DNA of 64,000 nucleotides from Reichenbachiella sp. 5M10 (GCF_002742335.1 NZ_MDGR01000007.1:434001-498000); one strand, 5' to 3'. Shown: positions 17,541 to 26,918, counted from the first letter of the stretch. The notes: a model not told the origin generated them from the sequence alone. Program-made: numbers and translations.

Positions 17541-19925
17541 ATGAAGAGATCAATATGGATTTTGCTGGGCATACTGTTTGCACAGAGCAGCTTGGCGTTG
17601 GAGAGAGAGAAGAGCAATTTTAATGCTTCGTGGGAGTATTTGGAGCAGGCAGCTCCAAGTACTGCAGAGGCGAATCAAGAGACCGGATGGGTGACACTAG
17701 ATCTGCCCCACACCTGGAACGCCACCGATGTGATGGATCAAACACCTGGCTACCGTAGGGATGCGAGCTGGTATCGCAAGACTTTTGATCTAGGTGATTT
17801 GAGCGAAGGCGAGAGGTGTTTTCTGTACTTCGAGGGTGCCAATATCACGACGGATGTCTATGTCAACGGGCACTTCGTCACCAAGCACATCGGAGGCTAC
17901 ATCGGGTTCGAAGCGGAGATGACTGAATACCTTGTCCAGGGCGCCAATACGGTCATGGTGCGTGTAGACAATGGCTATGATCCACAGGTCATTCCTTCAC
18001 AAAAGTCAGATTTTTTCATCTACGGAGGGATCACGAGAGACGTGTGGTTGGTCAAGACGAATGCCTTGCGAATCACAGATGTGAGTATCGCGACACCAGA
18101 GGTCAGTGCCAAAAGGGCCACTACCGGCATCACTGTAGACCTAGAAGGAAACCTCACGGAGGGCTACCAGACCCGTATCCAAGTGATCGACCCAAGGGGG
18201 CGAGTCGTCTACGATCAAAAATCAGCCACACAAAGACAGACAGTGACCAATTTTCAAATCACCAAGCCAAGATTGTGGGACGTGGCTAATCCGCAGCTGT
18301 ACAATGTAAAGATACAACTCTTGCAAAACGGCAAAGTTGTCGATCAAGTAGAAGACACTTATGGCTACCGATGGTTTGAGTTTGCACAGAATGGTCCGTT
18401 CTATCTCAACGGCAAACGTCTGCTGCTGCGTGGTACGCACCGTCACGAGGAGTCTGCAGGGATCGGTGCTGCCCTCCCCAATGAGATGCACCGTCAGGAT
18501 ATGGAGATGATCAAAGGCATGGGAGCCAATTTTGTCCGACTAGCGCACTATCCCCAGGACCCGGAGATATACAAGGCCTGTGACGAATTAGGTATTCTTG
18601 TCTGGGACGAATTGCCATGGTGCAGAGGAGGAGTCGGAGACGAGACATGGAAGACCAATACCAAAAACCTGCTCACCGAGATGATTGACCAAAATTACAA
18701 TCACCCGAGCATCATCCTCTGGTCACTTGGCAATGAAATCTATTGGTTGCCGGATTTTGAAAACGGCGATGACGAGCAGGAGCTCAATGCCTTCCTCACT
18801 GAGCTCAACGACCTGTCCCATGCACTAGATCCAAGTCGAAAGACGTCTATTCGCAAGTACTACGCGGGAGCAGATATCGTCGATGTATTCAGTCCGTCGA
18901 TCTGGTCGGGATGGTACTCAGGGACCTACAAGGGATATAAGAATGCGCTCGAAAAATCACTGGCGAAGTACGATCACTTCCTGCACATGGAGTATGGAGG
19001 GTCGAGTATGGTCGGTCGCCACAGCGAAAACCCCATCACCGGCGATGGAGAGATCAGTGCTGGAGATTGGGAAGAGCCCATCAATCAGGTAGAATACCAC
19101 AACATCGCCAACGATGGAGATTGGAGCGAAAACTACATCGTGGACTTGTTTGACTGGTATCTGTCGATTTCTGAGTCTCACGAGCAATTTGCAGGTTCTG
19201 CTCAGTGGGCGTTCAAGGATTTTGGCACGCCACTACGTCCTGAGAATGACATCCCGTATCTCAACGAAAAAGGGCTGGCAGATCGCTCGGGCAAACCCAA
19301 AGATGCTTATTATGTGTTTAAGAGCTACTGGTCAGATGAGCCCTTCGTCTATATCGAGTCACACACGTGGACAGAGCGATCTGGTCCAGAGGGCAAGGCC
19401 AAAAACATCTCTGTATTCAGCAACAACGAGACCGTAGAATTGATTGTGAATGGGCAGAGCCTCGGCAAGAAAACCAGAGACATGAGTCAGTATCCTGCTT
19501 GCGGACTCAACTGGGATGTGCAGTTTCAAGCAGGCGAAAACACCTTCGAGGCGATTGGGTACCAAGGCAAGAAAGTCGTATCGGTCGATTCGCTGATAGT
19601 CAATTACAGCTTTGAACAGGCAGGTGCGCCAGATCAGATCGTGCTATCGGCCGAGTTGCTAGACAATGGCAACTACCTCGTGACAGCCAAGGCGGTAGAC
19701 GCCAAGGGACTGCGGTGTTTGGATTATGAGGACAGGGCCTATTTTCAGTGCCTCGCAGGAGGCGAACTGATCAAGGATCAGGGGACACCTACAGGTAGTG
19801 AGGTGATCAATATGGCCAATGGACGAGCAGCGATCGAGGTGGTGCCTCATCCCAAAAGCGAGAAATTGGTGATGGGAGTGTACAACCAAAACTTCAAGGG
19901 GACCTACTTGGAAATCAAGAAGTGA
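17541..19925 (+). CDS. GH2-family glycoside hydrolase (beta-galactosidase/beta-glucuronidase-like)
   Basis: Exo-acting retaining beta-glycosidase of 794 residues from ATG 17541, which opens a signal peptide (MKRSIWILLGILFAQSSLA); GTG 17523 and ATG 17535 are in-frame alternatives. The GH2 order is visible: N-terminal sugar-binding domain (TLDLPHTWNATDV, SWYRKTFDL), immunoglobulin-like domain, TIM barrel with RGTHRHEE, the acid/base Glu399 in LWSLGNEI and the nucleophile Glu484 in HMEYGG, then C-terminal beta domains. No lipobox, so probably periplasmic. Galactosidase, glucuronidase or mannosidase activity cannot be separated by eye. In this operon it would trim residues exposed after GH88 action. 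Confidence 0.9.
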   Translation: MKRSIWILLGILFAQSSLALEREKSNFNASWEYLEQAAPSTAEANQETGWVTLDLPHTWNATDVMDQTPGYRRDASWYRKTFDLGDLSEGERCFLYFEGANITTDVYVNGHFVTKHIGGYIGFEAEMTEYLVQGANTVMVRVDNGYDPQVIPSQKSDFFIYGGITRDVWLVKTNALRITDVSIATPEVSAKRATTGITVDLEGNLTEGYQTRIQVIDPRGRVVYDQKSATQRQTVTNFQITKPRLWDVANPQLYNVKIQLLQNGKVVDQVEDTYGYRWFEFAQNGPFYLNGKRLLLRGTHRHEESAGIGAALPNEMHRQDMEMIKGMGANFVRLAHYPQDPEIYKACDELGILVWDELPWCRGGVGDETWKTNTKNLLTEMIDQNYNHPSIILWSLGNEIYWLPDFENGDDEQELNAFLTELNDLSHALDPSRKTSIRKYYAGADIVDVFSPSIWSGWYSGTYKGYKNALEKSLAKYDHFLHMEYGGSSMVGRHSENPITGDGEISAGDWEEPINQVEYHNIANDGDWSENYIVDLFDWYLSISESHEQFAGSAQWAFKDFGTPLRPENDIPYLNEKGLADRSGKPKDAYYVFKSYWSDEPFVYIESHTWTERSGPEGKAKNISVFSNNETVELIVNGQSLGKKTRDMSQYPACGLNWDVQFQAGENTFEAIGYQGKKVVSVDSLIVNYSFEQAGAPDQIVLSAELLDNGNYLVTAKAVDAKGLRCLDYEDRAYFQCLAGGELIKDQGTPTGSEVINMANGRAAIEVVPHPKSEKLVMGVYNQNFKGTYLEIKK

Positions 19926-19974
19926 TACCTATCCGTCTGTACGGATAATGGAGAAAGAATTAAACAGCATGAGT

Positions 19975-22623
19975 ATGAAATATTGGAGCAGCATGGTGGT
20001 GGTCATGGGCTGGTGTGTAGTCGCAACAGCACAGACCCCCCAGATTTGGATAGATTATCAAGAGGACAGGGCCCAGGGAGTCATTCCTGAATTGACGGAT
20101 TATTCGTATGCGGGGTATCATTTTTCCGAAAAGGAAATCCCAGACGTGTCCGATTGGACGTATTTTGATGTCACAGACTATGGTGCAGTAGCAGATGACG
20201 AGTTGTACGACGATGCAGCGATACAGCAGGCCATCGATGCAGCACAAGCGAGTGATGGACCCGCGGTGGTGTTTTTCCCTGTGGGGAAATTCATCGTGAG
20301 TGAAGACCATGATACCAACAAAAAAATCCTGGTGAGCCGGGACAGCATCGTACTCAAAGGATCGGGCTCTGCAGAGGGGGGGACGGAGATATTCATGGAC
20401 CAGAGTCGTGTCCAGAACGGCCACTGGCAGTTTCTCTTTGAGACAAATACCAGTGCTGTCAGTGGCAATACCTTCATCACCGAACCCGTACCTGAGGGAG
20501 CTCACTCCGTCATAGTGGAGGATGCGAGTGGGTTCGTAGTAGGGGAAGTGGTACTGATCTCACACAAGAGTACAGCTTTTGCGGAGGCACATTTTGGCGA
20601 ACTCGAGTTGGACGAGAGTTGGACACGCTTGTTTGGATATGGAGGAGGAATGAGCCTCTACGAGCTGCATGAGATCAGTGAGATCAATGGCTCCAAAATT
20701 ACTTTTAAAAACCCAGTCCAGACGGGATTGCCGTTGTTGAGTTCGAAGTACACCGTGGCACATTATTCGTTGATTGAGGAGGTGGGAGTCGAAGACATTT
20801 TGTTTACTAGCGATTGGGAAAACTATCCCGAGGATTTCTACCATCACAAGGACGACATTCACGACTATGCTTGGAATGCTGTACAGTTTAGCCATGTGCG
20901 CAACGCTTGGTTGAGGAATTGTGAGTTCAGGCATTGGAACCAAGTCATGGATGTCCGTGAATCGATTGGTGTGACTGTAGAGAATGTGGTCCTCTCAGGC
21001 AAGAAAGGGCACGCGTCATTTTTGACGAGGCGTGGGTACGGTTTGTTGGTCAAAGACTGTGATGACCAAGTCGGACAGCACCACGGCCCAGGGACTGGCT
21101 ACTCAGGCGTCAATACGGTCTACCTCAGACACAAGATGCTCACCGATCAGTCTATCGATAGCCATAGTGGACAACCTTATGCGACACTCATGGATGATGT
21201 AGATGGAGGAGTGATGGACAAAAATGGAGGACCATATGAAAGTTACCCGCACCATGGACAGGATTTTACTTTTTGGAACTATGTCCACAAAGCCTCTGGG
21301 CCGAAGACTTATGACTATTGGAATGCCACAAACCGAAACGGTAATACCTATGCGCACCCACATTTTATCGGTTTTCAGGCCAATGATGTAGTCAACCAAA
21401 TAGATATGGGGATCCACCAGATGGAGGGACAACGCGTGTCTCCTGCGTCATTGTTCGAAGCACAATTGGCGCTTCGACAAGCAGACGAAGCTTCCAAACC
21501 AACGATTGCTTGGCTCAGTCCAGCCTATGGGGGGCAGTTGGAAATCGGAGATGATCTGCAAGTCAAAGTAGCAGTTGCTGATCCAGATGGGACGGTCGAC
21601 GAAGTGATTTTCTACTTTGACGGGGTGATCCAGCGGGAGATCAATGCGGCACCTTACAATTGGGGAGAAGAAGAAGTACTTGATCCCGTGTTGTTTGATT
21701 TGCCAGGAGGTACCTATCCCTTGAAAATCAAAGCGACGGACAATGACGGGAATGTGGCTGTGGACTCGATTCTCATCTATGTAGGACAGGCGCCTACGGT
21801 GGCGTTTGAGCAGCCTTTGGATGAGGTGGTTCATCAAAGCGGGACACCGCTGATTGTCGAAGCAATCGCGAGTGACGAGGACGGCACGATTGCTTCGGTG
21901 ACGCTGACGCTCGATGGGCAGGAGGTCAGTACGCTGATCGAGCCACCCTATCGGTGGGAAGGACTCTCTGAGCTCGACGCACTCGTGAGTGGGACTTATG
22001 TACTGACACTCGAAGCGATAGACAATGATCAATTGTCCACTACGATCGAACACACGTTGTTGGTCAATGATTTTCCTCAGTTGAGCATCACTAGTCCCAC
22101 CGCGAATCAGCACTTTGCGGTCGGGAGTGATGTACAGGTGGATGCTGTGGCGACAGATGCAGATGGAAGTATCGTTGAGGTACTGTTGTATCTCAACGAA
22201 GACTTGCAGCGCAAAGAAACGTCCGTGCCCTACAGTTGGGGAGAGCGGAGTGATTTGGACCCAGATTTGTTTGGTATGGATCCTGGAGCATACACGATCA
22301 GAGTCACAGCGATCGACGACCTAGGGAGTGAGTCTACCAGTATGCTGAGCATCGTTATAGAAGAGGTGCTGGAGGTGGAGCCTGAGTTGCAGGTGATGGT
22401 TTATCCCAATCCATTTGGGGACCATTTGTCGATTGAGTCAGTTGCTCCCATATCTCGTATATCCTTGGTCAACCTGATGGGACAGGAGCGACGGTTGAGT
22501 AGTTACCCTGAGGGGCAGTACTTAGCATCCGTAGAAACCTCGCAACTCCCACAGGGCATTTACCTTTTGAGAATCTGGACCCATAGCGCTGATTTTCAAA
22601 TTGTTAAATTGATCAAACAATAG
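19975..22623 (+). CDS. Secreted right-handed beta-helix protein with Ig repeats and type IX sorting tail (putative polysaccharide lyase)
   Basis: From ATG 19975 (882 residues; ATGs at 19948 and 19969 are also in frame) the protein has a signal peptide ending ATAQ. A Pectate_lyase_3-like beta-helix follows, opening with FDVTDYGAVADDELYDDAAIQQAIDAA and running to about residue 500. Three Ig-like repeats of about 95 residues come next, each with a YxW...G.Y..... A.D pattern. Last is a C-terminal type IX secretion sorting domain (VYPNPFGDHLSIE ... GIYLLRIW). It is therefore likely exported and attached to the cell surface. It shares DxHSG...L.DD...HG..FTFWN with the next gene product, and the N-terminal DYSYAGY block; the architecture resembles DUF4955-type proteins. 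Enzyme activity is unknown; lyase action is inferred from GH88 and KduI/D in the same PUL. Confidence 0.78.
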   Translation: MKYWSSMVVVMGWCVVATAQTPQIWIDYQEDRAQGVIPELTDYSYAGYHFSEKEIPDVSDWTYFDVTDYGAVADDELYDDAAIQQAIDAAQASDGPAVVFFPVGKFIVSEDHDTNKKILVSRDSIVLKGSGSAEGGTEIFMDQSRVQNGHWQFLFETNTSAVSGNTFITEPVPEGAHSVIVEDASGFVVGEVVLISHKSTAFAEAHFGELELDESWTRLFGYGGGMSLYELHEISEINGSKITFKNPVQTGLPLLSSKYTVAHYSLIEEVGVEDILFTSDWENYPEDFYHHKDDIHDYAWNAVQFSHVRNAWLRNCEFRHWNQVMDVRESIGVTVENVVLSGKKGHASFLTRRGYGLLVKDCDDQVGQHHGPGTGYSGVNTVYLRHKMLTDQSIDSHSGQPYATLMDDVDGGVMDKNGGPYESYPHHGQDFTFWNYVHKASGPKTYDYWNATNRNGNTYAHPHFIGFQANDVVNQIDMGIHQMEGQRVSPASLFEAQLALRQADEASKPTIAWLSPAYGGQLEIGDDLQVKVAVADPDGTVDEVIFYFDGVIQREINAAPYNWGEEEVLDPVLFDLPGGTYPLKIKATDNDGNVAVDSILIYVGQAPTVAFEQPLDEVVHQSGTPLIVEAIASDEDGTIASVTLTLDGQEVSTLIEPPYRWEGLSELDALVSGTYVLTLEAIDNDQLSTTIEHTLLVNDFPQLSITSPTANQHFAVGSDVQVDAVATDADGSIVEVLLYLNEDLQRKETSVPYSWGERSDLDPDLFGMDPGAYTIRVTAIDDLGSESTSMLSIVIEEVLEVEPELQVMVYPNPFGDHLSIESVAPISRISLVNLMGQERRLSSYPEGQYLASVETSQLPQGIYLLRIWTHSADFQIVKLIKQ

Positions 22624-22632
22624 CAACAGCGG

Positions 22633-24288
22633 ATGAAAAGAATATTGGCATATTTACTCATGGGGGTAGGGTTGTTGGCGCTTTCGTGTGCAGCGATGGC
22701 TCAAAACCTACCCGCAATCCTATCCGACCCCAAGGTACAAGCTCATAATTATCTTCCAGATTACTCTTATGCAGGGTATCGTTTTGGTGAGGAGAAGATC
22801 CCAACACAGACAGAATCTACAGTGATTCATGTATTGGATTTTGGGGCAGTACCAGACGATGGACTCGATGATACCCAGGCTATTTTTTCTGCTTTGGCGA
22901 AAGCCAATGACGTGGAGGGTAAGGTACAGCTGCAGTTTCCGAGTGGTCGGTTCATTCTGAGCGACATCCTCTACCTCACTCGTAGTGATATCGTCCTACG
23001 TGGAGCAGGCAGTGGAGTAGCAGGTACGACGCTGTACTACCCACGTCCGATGAGTTACTTTGAGGACCCAGAGCCCTTGACGGAATTGAGAGAGTACTTG
23101 GTGGCACTGGACAAGCGCCAGCGTGAGCCACAAAACAATTTGGATTTGCCGTTTTCGCAATATGCCTGGTCTGGCGGGATGATCTGGGTCGCTGTGCCTG
23201 GCGCACGGGTCAAATCCTATCTCGACAAGTACGACAAGAAGCCCAAAGTACTTGCCAAATTGCTGCAGGGCAAGAGAGGAGAGCATGAGATTACTGTCGC
23301 ATCAGCGAGTAAGTTACACGTAGGTGATGTGGTGCAGCTCGAGTGGTACAACAAAGAAGGAAAGGATGGTTCGCTGATCCAATCGATGTACGATTCAGCA
23401 GATGTCAAGATCGGGTCGCATCACTGGAAGTACCCCAGTCATGCGCTTGTGATGCAGCAGGTGCAAATCACGACCATCGAAGGGAACAAAGTATCGATCA
23501 AAGACCCTCTGCTCCACGACATCCAAGAGGCATGGCAGCCACAGATGGTAGAGTGGCAGCATTTGGAGGAAGTGGGTATAGAGCATTTCAACATTGAGTT
23601 TCCGATGGCGCCCAACATCGCACACCACGTCGAGGATGGCTACAATGCCATCTACCTCACCAACCTGTTCAATGGGTGGGTGAGGGATGTCAAGATCAAA
23701 AATGCGGACAGCGGTATCCTCACCGAACAAATTTCCAATGTGACCATCGAGGAGATCACAACGATCGGTGACAAGAAAGCGCACTATAGCGTGGCGATGG
23801 GTTCGGTGCACAACGTCCTCGTGCGTGATCTCAGCGTACACAATCGGGTGATTCATCCGTTGAGTTTCAATACGCATGCTACCAAGAGTGTCTACACTCA
23901 ATGTACCGTGTATCGAGATCCGATACTGGATCAGCACTCAGGAGCCAATCACCAAAACTTGTTTGATGATATCCGAGTCTATGTCGATTTGGATGGAGAG
24001 AAATACCCATTGTTCGCTGGAGGTGGAGCAGGGTATTGGAAACCTTCGCATGGAGCCTACACGACCTTTTGGAACATCGATGTGCGGTTTCAAAACCGAA
24101 TGGATGATCCGCAACCTGTCTTGCTCGATGGTATGAAGGATGGACCCTCGGTACGTTTGATTGGTATACATGCCAACCGTGAGATAGTGCTTGACTACCA
24201 GCCCAATCCGTACATAGAGGAGACCAACGAAGAAATGATTACTGTACCCTCTTTGTATACATACCAGCTGCAGCAGCGCACGAAATAG
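22633..24288 (+). CDS. Right-handed beta-helix protein, paralogue of the preceding gene (putative polysaccharide lyase)
   Basis: A 551-residue secreted protein with an N-terminal signal peptide (AYLLMGVGLLALSCAAMAQ) and no C-terminal sorting domain, so more likely periplasmic. An LSCAA cysteine sits in the signal region, but its surroundings fit type I cleavage after AMAQ better. The Pectate_lyase_3-like opening (VIHVLDFGAVPDDGLDDTQAIFSAL) is followed by beta-helix-type repeats. The segment DQHSGANHQNLFDDI ... HGAYTTFWNIDV parallels the preceding protein. It starts 9 nt after that gene and ends the operon; a strong terminator follows. The pair may divide the work: the surface enzyme cuts polymer and this one processes imported oligosaccharides. 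Glycosidase activity is the main alternative. Confidence 0.75.
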   Translation: MKRILAYLLMGVGLLALSCAAMAQNLPAILSDPKVQAHNYLPDYSYAGYRFGEEKIPTQTESTVIHVLDFGAVPDDGLDDTQAIFSALAKANDVEGKVQLQFPSGRFILSDILYLTRSDIVLRGAGSGVAGTTLYYPRPMSYFEDPEPLTELREYLVALDKRQREPQNNLDLPFSQYAWSGGMIWVAVPGARVKSYLDKYDKKPKVLAKLLQGKRGEHEITVASASKLHVGDVVQLEWYNKEGKDGSLIQSMYDSADVKIGSHHWKYPSHALVMQQVQITTIEGNKVSIKDPLLHDIQEAWQPQMVEWQHLEEVGIEHFNIEFPMAPNIAHHVEDGYNAIYLTNLFNGWVRDVKIKNADSGILTEQISNVTIEEITTIGDKKAHYSVAMGSVHNVLVRDLSVHNRVIHPLSFNTHATKSVYTQCTVYRDPILDQHSGANHQNLFDDIRVYVDLDGEKYPLFAGGGAGYWKPSHGAYTTFWNIDVRFQNRMDDPQPVLLDGMKDGPSVRLIGIHANREIVLDYQPNPYIEETNEEMITVPSLYTYQLQQRTK

Positions 24289-24314
24289 CTACGTTTTATT
24301 CAGTGTATTATTTC

Positions 24315-24349
24315 AAGGTTGTTGGTCGAAAGATCAACAACCTTTTTTT
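24315..24349 (+). terminator. Strong rho-independent terminator of the susCD operon
   Basis: A 13-bp stem (AAGGTTGTTG 24315-24324 with CAACAACCTT 24335-24344, extended by a G-U and two further pairs) closes on a GAAA tetraloop and runs into seven T. It marks the end of the 12.7-kb operon that starts before the micropeptide. Confidence 0.9.
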
Positions 24350-24584
24350 ATGGGATAGATTTTTAGGAGTATGCTCGATGACCCAAAGGATAGGACGGAG
24401 GAGAGATGGAGGTATTCTTTCTTTCATATGGGGACGGAGAGAGGGAAAGAGCTCATATGTCTAGGGATTACCATCCATACACCCGTCGCTGTTGGTACAG
24501 AGATTCTTTGTAGGTAGCAGGCCTGCGGTTTTGGCCTGCAATCCTTGATTCCTAATTTTGTGATGGGCTTTTGCTACGAGGTAT
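24350..24584. other. Non-coding gap between convergent PUL transcription units
   Basis: No credible gene is visible here. The only structure is a 7-bp hairpin, GCAGGCC (24517-24523) with GGCCTGC (24533-24539), without a T-run. The rest is purine-rich spacer between the beta-helix gene and the TIG lipoprotein gene. Confidence 0.6.
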
Positions 24585-24615
24585 AAAAAATGCCGAGAAG
24601 TAATCTTCCCGGCAT
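24585..24615 (-). terminator. Terminator of the TIG lipoprotein gene
   Basis: On the minus strand ATGCCGGGAAG (24615-24605) pairs with CTTCTCGGCAT (24600-24590) with one mismatch and a 4-nt loop, followed by TTTTTT. It lies 38 bp past the stop of the lipoprotein gene. Confidence 0.85.
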
Positions 24616-24652
24616 AGAGTTAAACCAACTTATTGTGTTTTCGAAGCTGAAC

Positions 24653-25936
24653 TTAGTAGCTCAATGGACCACCAATTGAGATGCTCACGTTATCGAAGCT
24701 CAAAGTCGCTAAGATAGATCCAGTGTCTGGTCCTAGAGGCAAGGCAGTACCCGTGCCGTAGTTTCTTCTTTGGGCGACTGCATACCTGGTCATGTCTTTG
24801 AAATCGAAAGTGCCAATTGCTGCATCGTCATCGAAAGCCGTGGCAGGGACAGAGAGGCTGTACCAGCCATTTTCATCCGCTTCATAGCCCATGTCGTGTA
24901 TCTCTTGGAGGGTAGGTTGCCATTCGTAATCATCGCCTTCGAACCTGAATCTCAAACCAGCGACTACAGCGCCTTCGGACTCGGTGTAGCCCTCTGGCAA
25001 CTCGCCAAAGTTGATTTGGATGTTGAAATACACATCTTTTGCATCGAGGTTGTCACCAAAGAAGTCCGCAAATGTACCCACGTCCTGCGTACGCAATCCA
25101 AGTTGTGCCATGTAGCTGGTACTGATCTCTGTGCTGCTGTATCCTTCCATGTGAAAGAACGTCCCGTCGATCGCTGGTGGTAGATCCGTAGCGTCTTCGG
25201 ATACATCTATGCTGAGCCCATGCACGGTTGATTCTTCTACGTCTGCACTACCAGTCATACCGATCACGTTTGGATCTTCACTGTCGAAAGTCTCCTGGTA
25301 GATCTCGTCAATCATTTTGATCACATAGAATTTGTGCATCTCTGTCGAGGTAGTCGCTGTCCCTCCGTCATTGACGATCGTGAGGGTGCTGAGACCAAGG
25401 GCTGATCCCTCTGCGATAGTGACGATTGCGGTAGTTTCTGTCGTGCTTGCCACGGTGGCTTCTACTTCACCTATTTTGACAGAGGTGACGGTCAGCATGT
25501 CTGTACCCGTGATGGTGATTTGTTCACCTATTTGTGCAGATTTGGGGCTGATTTCTGACACGACAGCCGCTCCTACGACGATCACACTGAAATCCACTTG
25601 AGTCTCTGCTACTCCTCCAGGTGTAGTGACTCTGATTTTGCCTGTCACACCATCTTCAGGTACGGAAGTGACGATTTCTGTAGTGCTATTGGAGGTGATT
25701 GTAGCGGGGACACCGCCGAATGTCACCGACTCTGCATCGTCGAGATCTGTACCAGTAATCGTGATCGCGTCACCTGGCTCTCCGCTTTCTACACTGATAG
25801 CTGTGATCGTAGGGATGGGGGCTGTAGTGTCGCCTTCGTCTTCACTACATGAGACGAATACGGAAGCGAATAGTATGAGGGCTCCTGCCGCCCAAGTACT
25901 CTTGATTTTTACGTTTTTTGATAAAATTTTATACAT
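24653..25936 (-). CDS. IPT/TIG-domain surface glycan-binding lipoprotein
   Basis: A 427-residue lipoprotein (signal AAGALILFASVFVSC, then an acidic SEDEGDT stretch that resembles a surface-export signal). Two tandem IPT/TIG Ig-like domains follow (about residues 40-120, IDs TAISVESGEPGDAITITGTDL; and about 125-210, SEISPKSAQIGEQITITGTDM). A C-terminal domain of about 215 residues probably holds the glycan-binding site. This layout is that of SusE/SGBP-type proteins, which capture polysaccharide at the cell surface for SusC/D. It is transcribed toward the susCD operon instead of within it, yet its promoter region repeats the susC motif, so co-induction is likely. It has no catalytic signature. 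Confidence 0.85.
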   Translation of the reverse strand: MYKILSKNVKIKSTWAAGALILFASVFVSCSEDEGDTTAPIPTITAISVESGEPGDAITITGTDLDDAESVTFGGVPATITSNSTTEIVTSVPEDGVTGKIRVTTPGGVAETQVDFSVIVVGAAVVSEISPKSAQIGEQITITGTDMLTVTSVKIGEVEATVASTTETTAIVTIAEGSALGLSTLTIVNDGGTATTSTEMHKFYVIKMIDEIYQETFDSEDPNVIGMTGSADVEESTVHGLSIDVSEDATDLPPAIDGTFFHMEGYSSTEISTSYMAQLGLRTQDVGTFADFFGDNLDAKDVYFNIQINFGELPEGYTESEGAVVAGLRFRFEGDDYEWQPTLQEIHDMGYEADENGWYSLSVPATAFDDDAAIGTFDFKDMTRYAVAQRRNYGTGTALPLGPDTGSILATLSFDNVSISIGGPLSY

Positions 25937-25961
25937 AGTATGAATATTTAGTTTTCTGACT

Positions 25962-26019
25962 CATAGTTAGTGAGAATCAAAAATCTAGAAATTCAGAATG
26001 GGGTACAAAATCGTACAAT
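25962..26019 (-). promoter_or_regulatory. Putative HTCS-binding site and promoter of the TIG lipoprotein gene
   Basis: Read on the minus strand from 26019: ATTGTACGATTTTGTACC with two GTAC cores 10 bp apart, then TCTGAATTT. This is the same order as at susC. A -7-like TAACTATG lies at 25969-25962, beginning 50 bp from the motif start, against 49 bp at susC. Confidence 0.6.
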
Positions 26020-26185
26020 CACTCATTGGGCGCTGTATAGGCTTGTTTTTGGAAGGGAAAGAGGGCCCGTAGTATAGGGGACGAGTGAGTGTCTAGTGTC
26101 AGAGAGAGGGAGTGGTGTCAGAGATTGACAGGAAGAGGGGGTGGACAGCCTAGCGTTTCAATGTGCGCTTGGGAGGTAGGAGGCT

Positions 26186-26908
26186 TCATAGAAATGCGAT
26201 ATCATACCCATCGTCGACCAGAGAAAAGTACTTCTCTTCGTTGAACTGATAGAGAAACGCACCCTTCTTGGAAGCACTCTTGTCTTTTTTGTCCAAGCGA
26301 TCCAGTATTCCTGTAGAGAGTATTTTCTTTCGGAAGTTTCTGTCGTCTATGGGAGCTTGGTAAATCTCCATATAGAGTTTGAGCAGCTTGGGTAGGGTAA
26401 ACTCATCAGGAAGGAGGTTGAAACCAATCGGTTTGCGCTTGATCTTGCCCTGTAGATGTGTCAGTGCATCTTGTACCATGTGGTTGTGATCTACGACGAG
26501 TGGGGGGATGTCTGTCAGGTCAAACCATCGGGCTTGGTAGGTATTGACGAGCTCGTCATTTTGCTCATTGATCCGAATTAGGCTGTAGTAGGTGATAGAG
26601 ATGACACGTGCCCCTGGGTCACGGCTAGGCTGTGTGTAGGCGTGAAACTGCTCGAGATAGACTTCATCAAGCCCTGTGAATTTTTGAAGAATACGTGCTG
26701 CAGCCTGTACGCCCGATTCTTGGGGTTGGATGAAACTCCCGATCAACGACCAGGTCCCTGCTTGAGGAGCGACTTGCCTTTTGAAGAGCAGTACTTTCAG
26801 TTTCTCTTCGTCTGGGTCAAATCCAAAGATGACATTGTCTACTGCGACCAAGATGGGGGTAGCTTCTTGATAAGATTCCGAATGGGTAGGGGATTGTGCT
26901 GCATTCAT
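26186..26908 (-). CDS. Nudix-fold transcriptional regulator (NrtR/AraR-like), catalytically degenerate
   Basis: A 240-residue regulator: N-terminal Nudix domain (about residues 15-150) fused to a C-terminal winged helix (about 155-235, GFNLLPDEFTLPKLLKLYMEIYQ, then NFRKKIL). In the Nudix box the expected REUXEEXGU reads RILQKFTGL, so the catalytic Glu residues are absent and the domain should bind a ligand rather than hydrolyse one. Bacteroidota AraR, a regulator responding to L-arabinose, is of this kind. It is divergent from a GH2 lipoprotein gene with a spaced palindrome between them that overlaps its own promoter. Effector unknown; a sugar released by the GH2 enzyme is plausible. Confidence 0.88.
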   Translation of the reverse strand: MNAAQSPTHSESYQEATPILVAVDNVIFGFDPDEEKLKVLLFKRQVAPQAGTWSLIGSFIQPQESGVQAAARILQKFTGLDEVYLEQFHAYTQPSRDPGARVISITYYSLIRINEQNDELVNTYQARWFDLTDIPPLVVDHNHMVQDALTHLQGKIKRKPIGFNLLPDEFTLPKLLKLYMEIYQAPIDDRNFRKKILSTGILDRLDKKDKSASKKGAFLYQFNEEKYFSLVDDGYDIAFL

Positions 26909-26918
26909 AATTCAAGGC

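Noticed and set aside
21448-22113. 221-residue minus-strand frame inside the first beta-helix gene
   Set aside because: Opposite-strand shadow of the Ig-repeat coding region, with low-complexity His/Arg-rich content.
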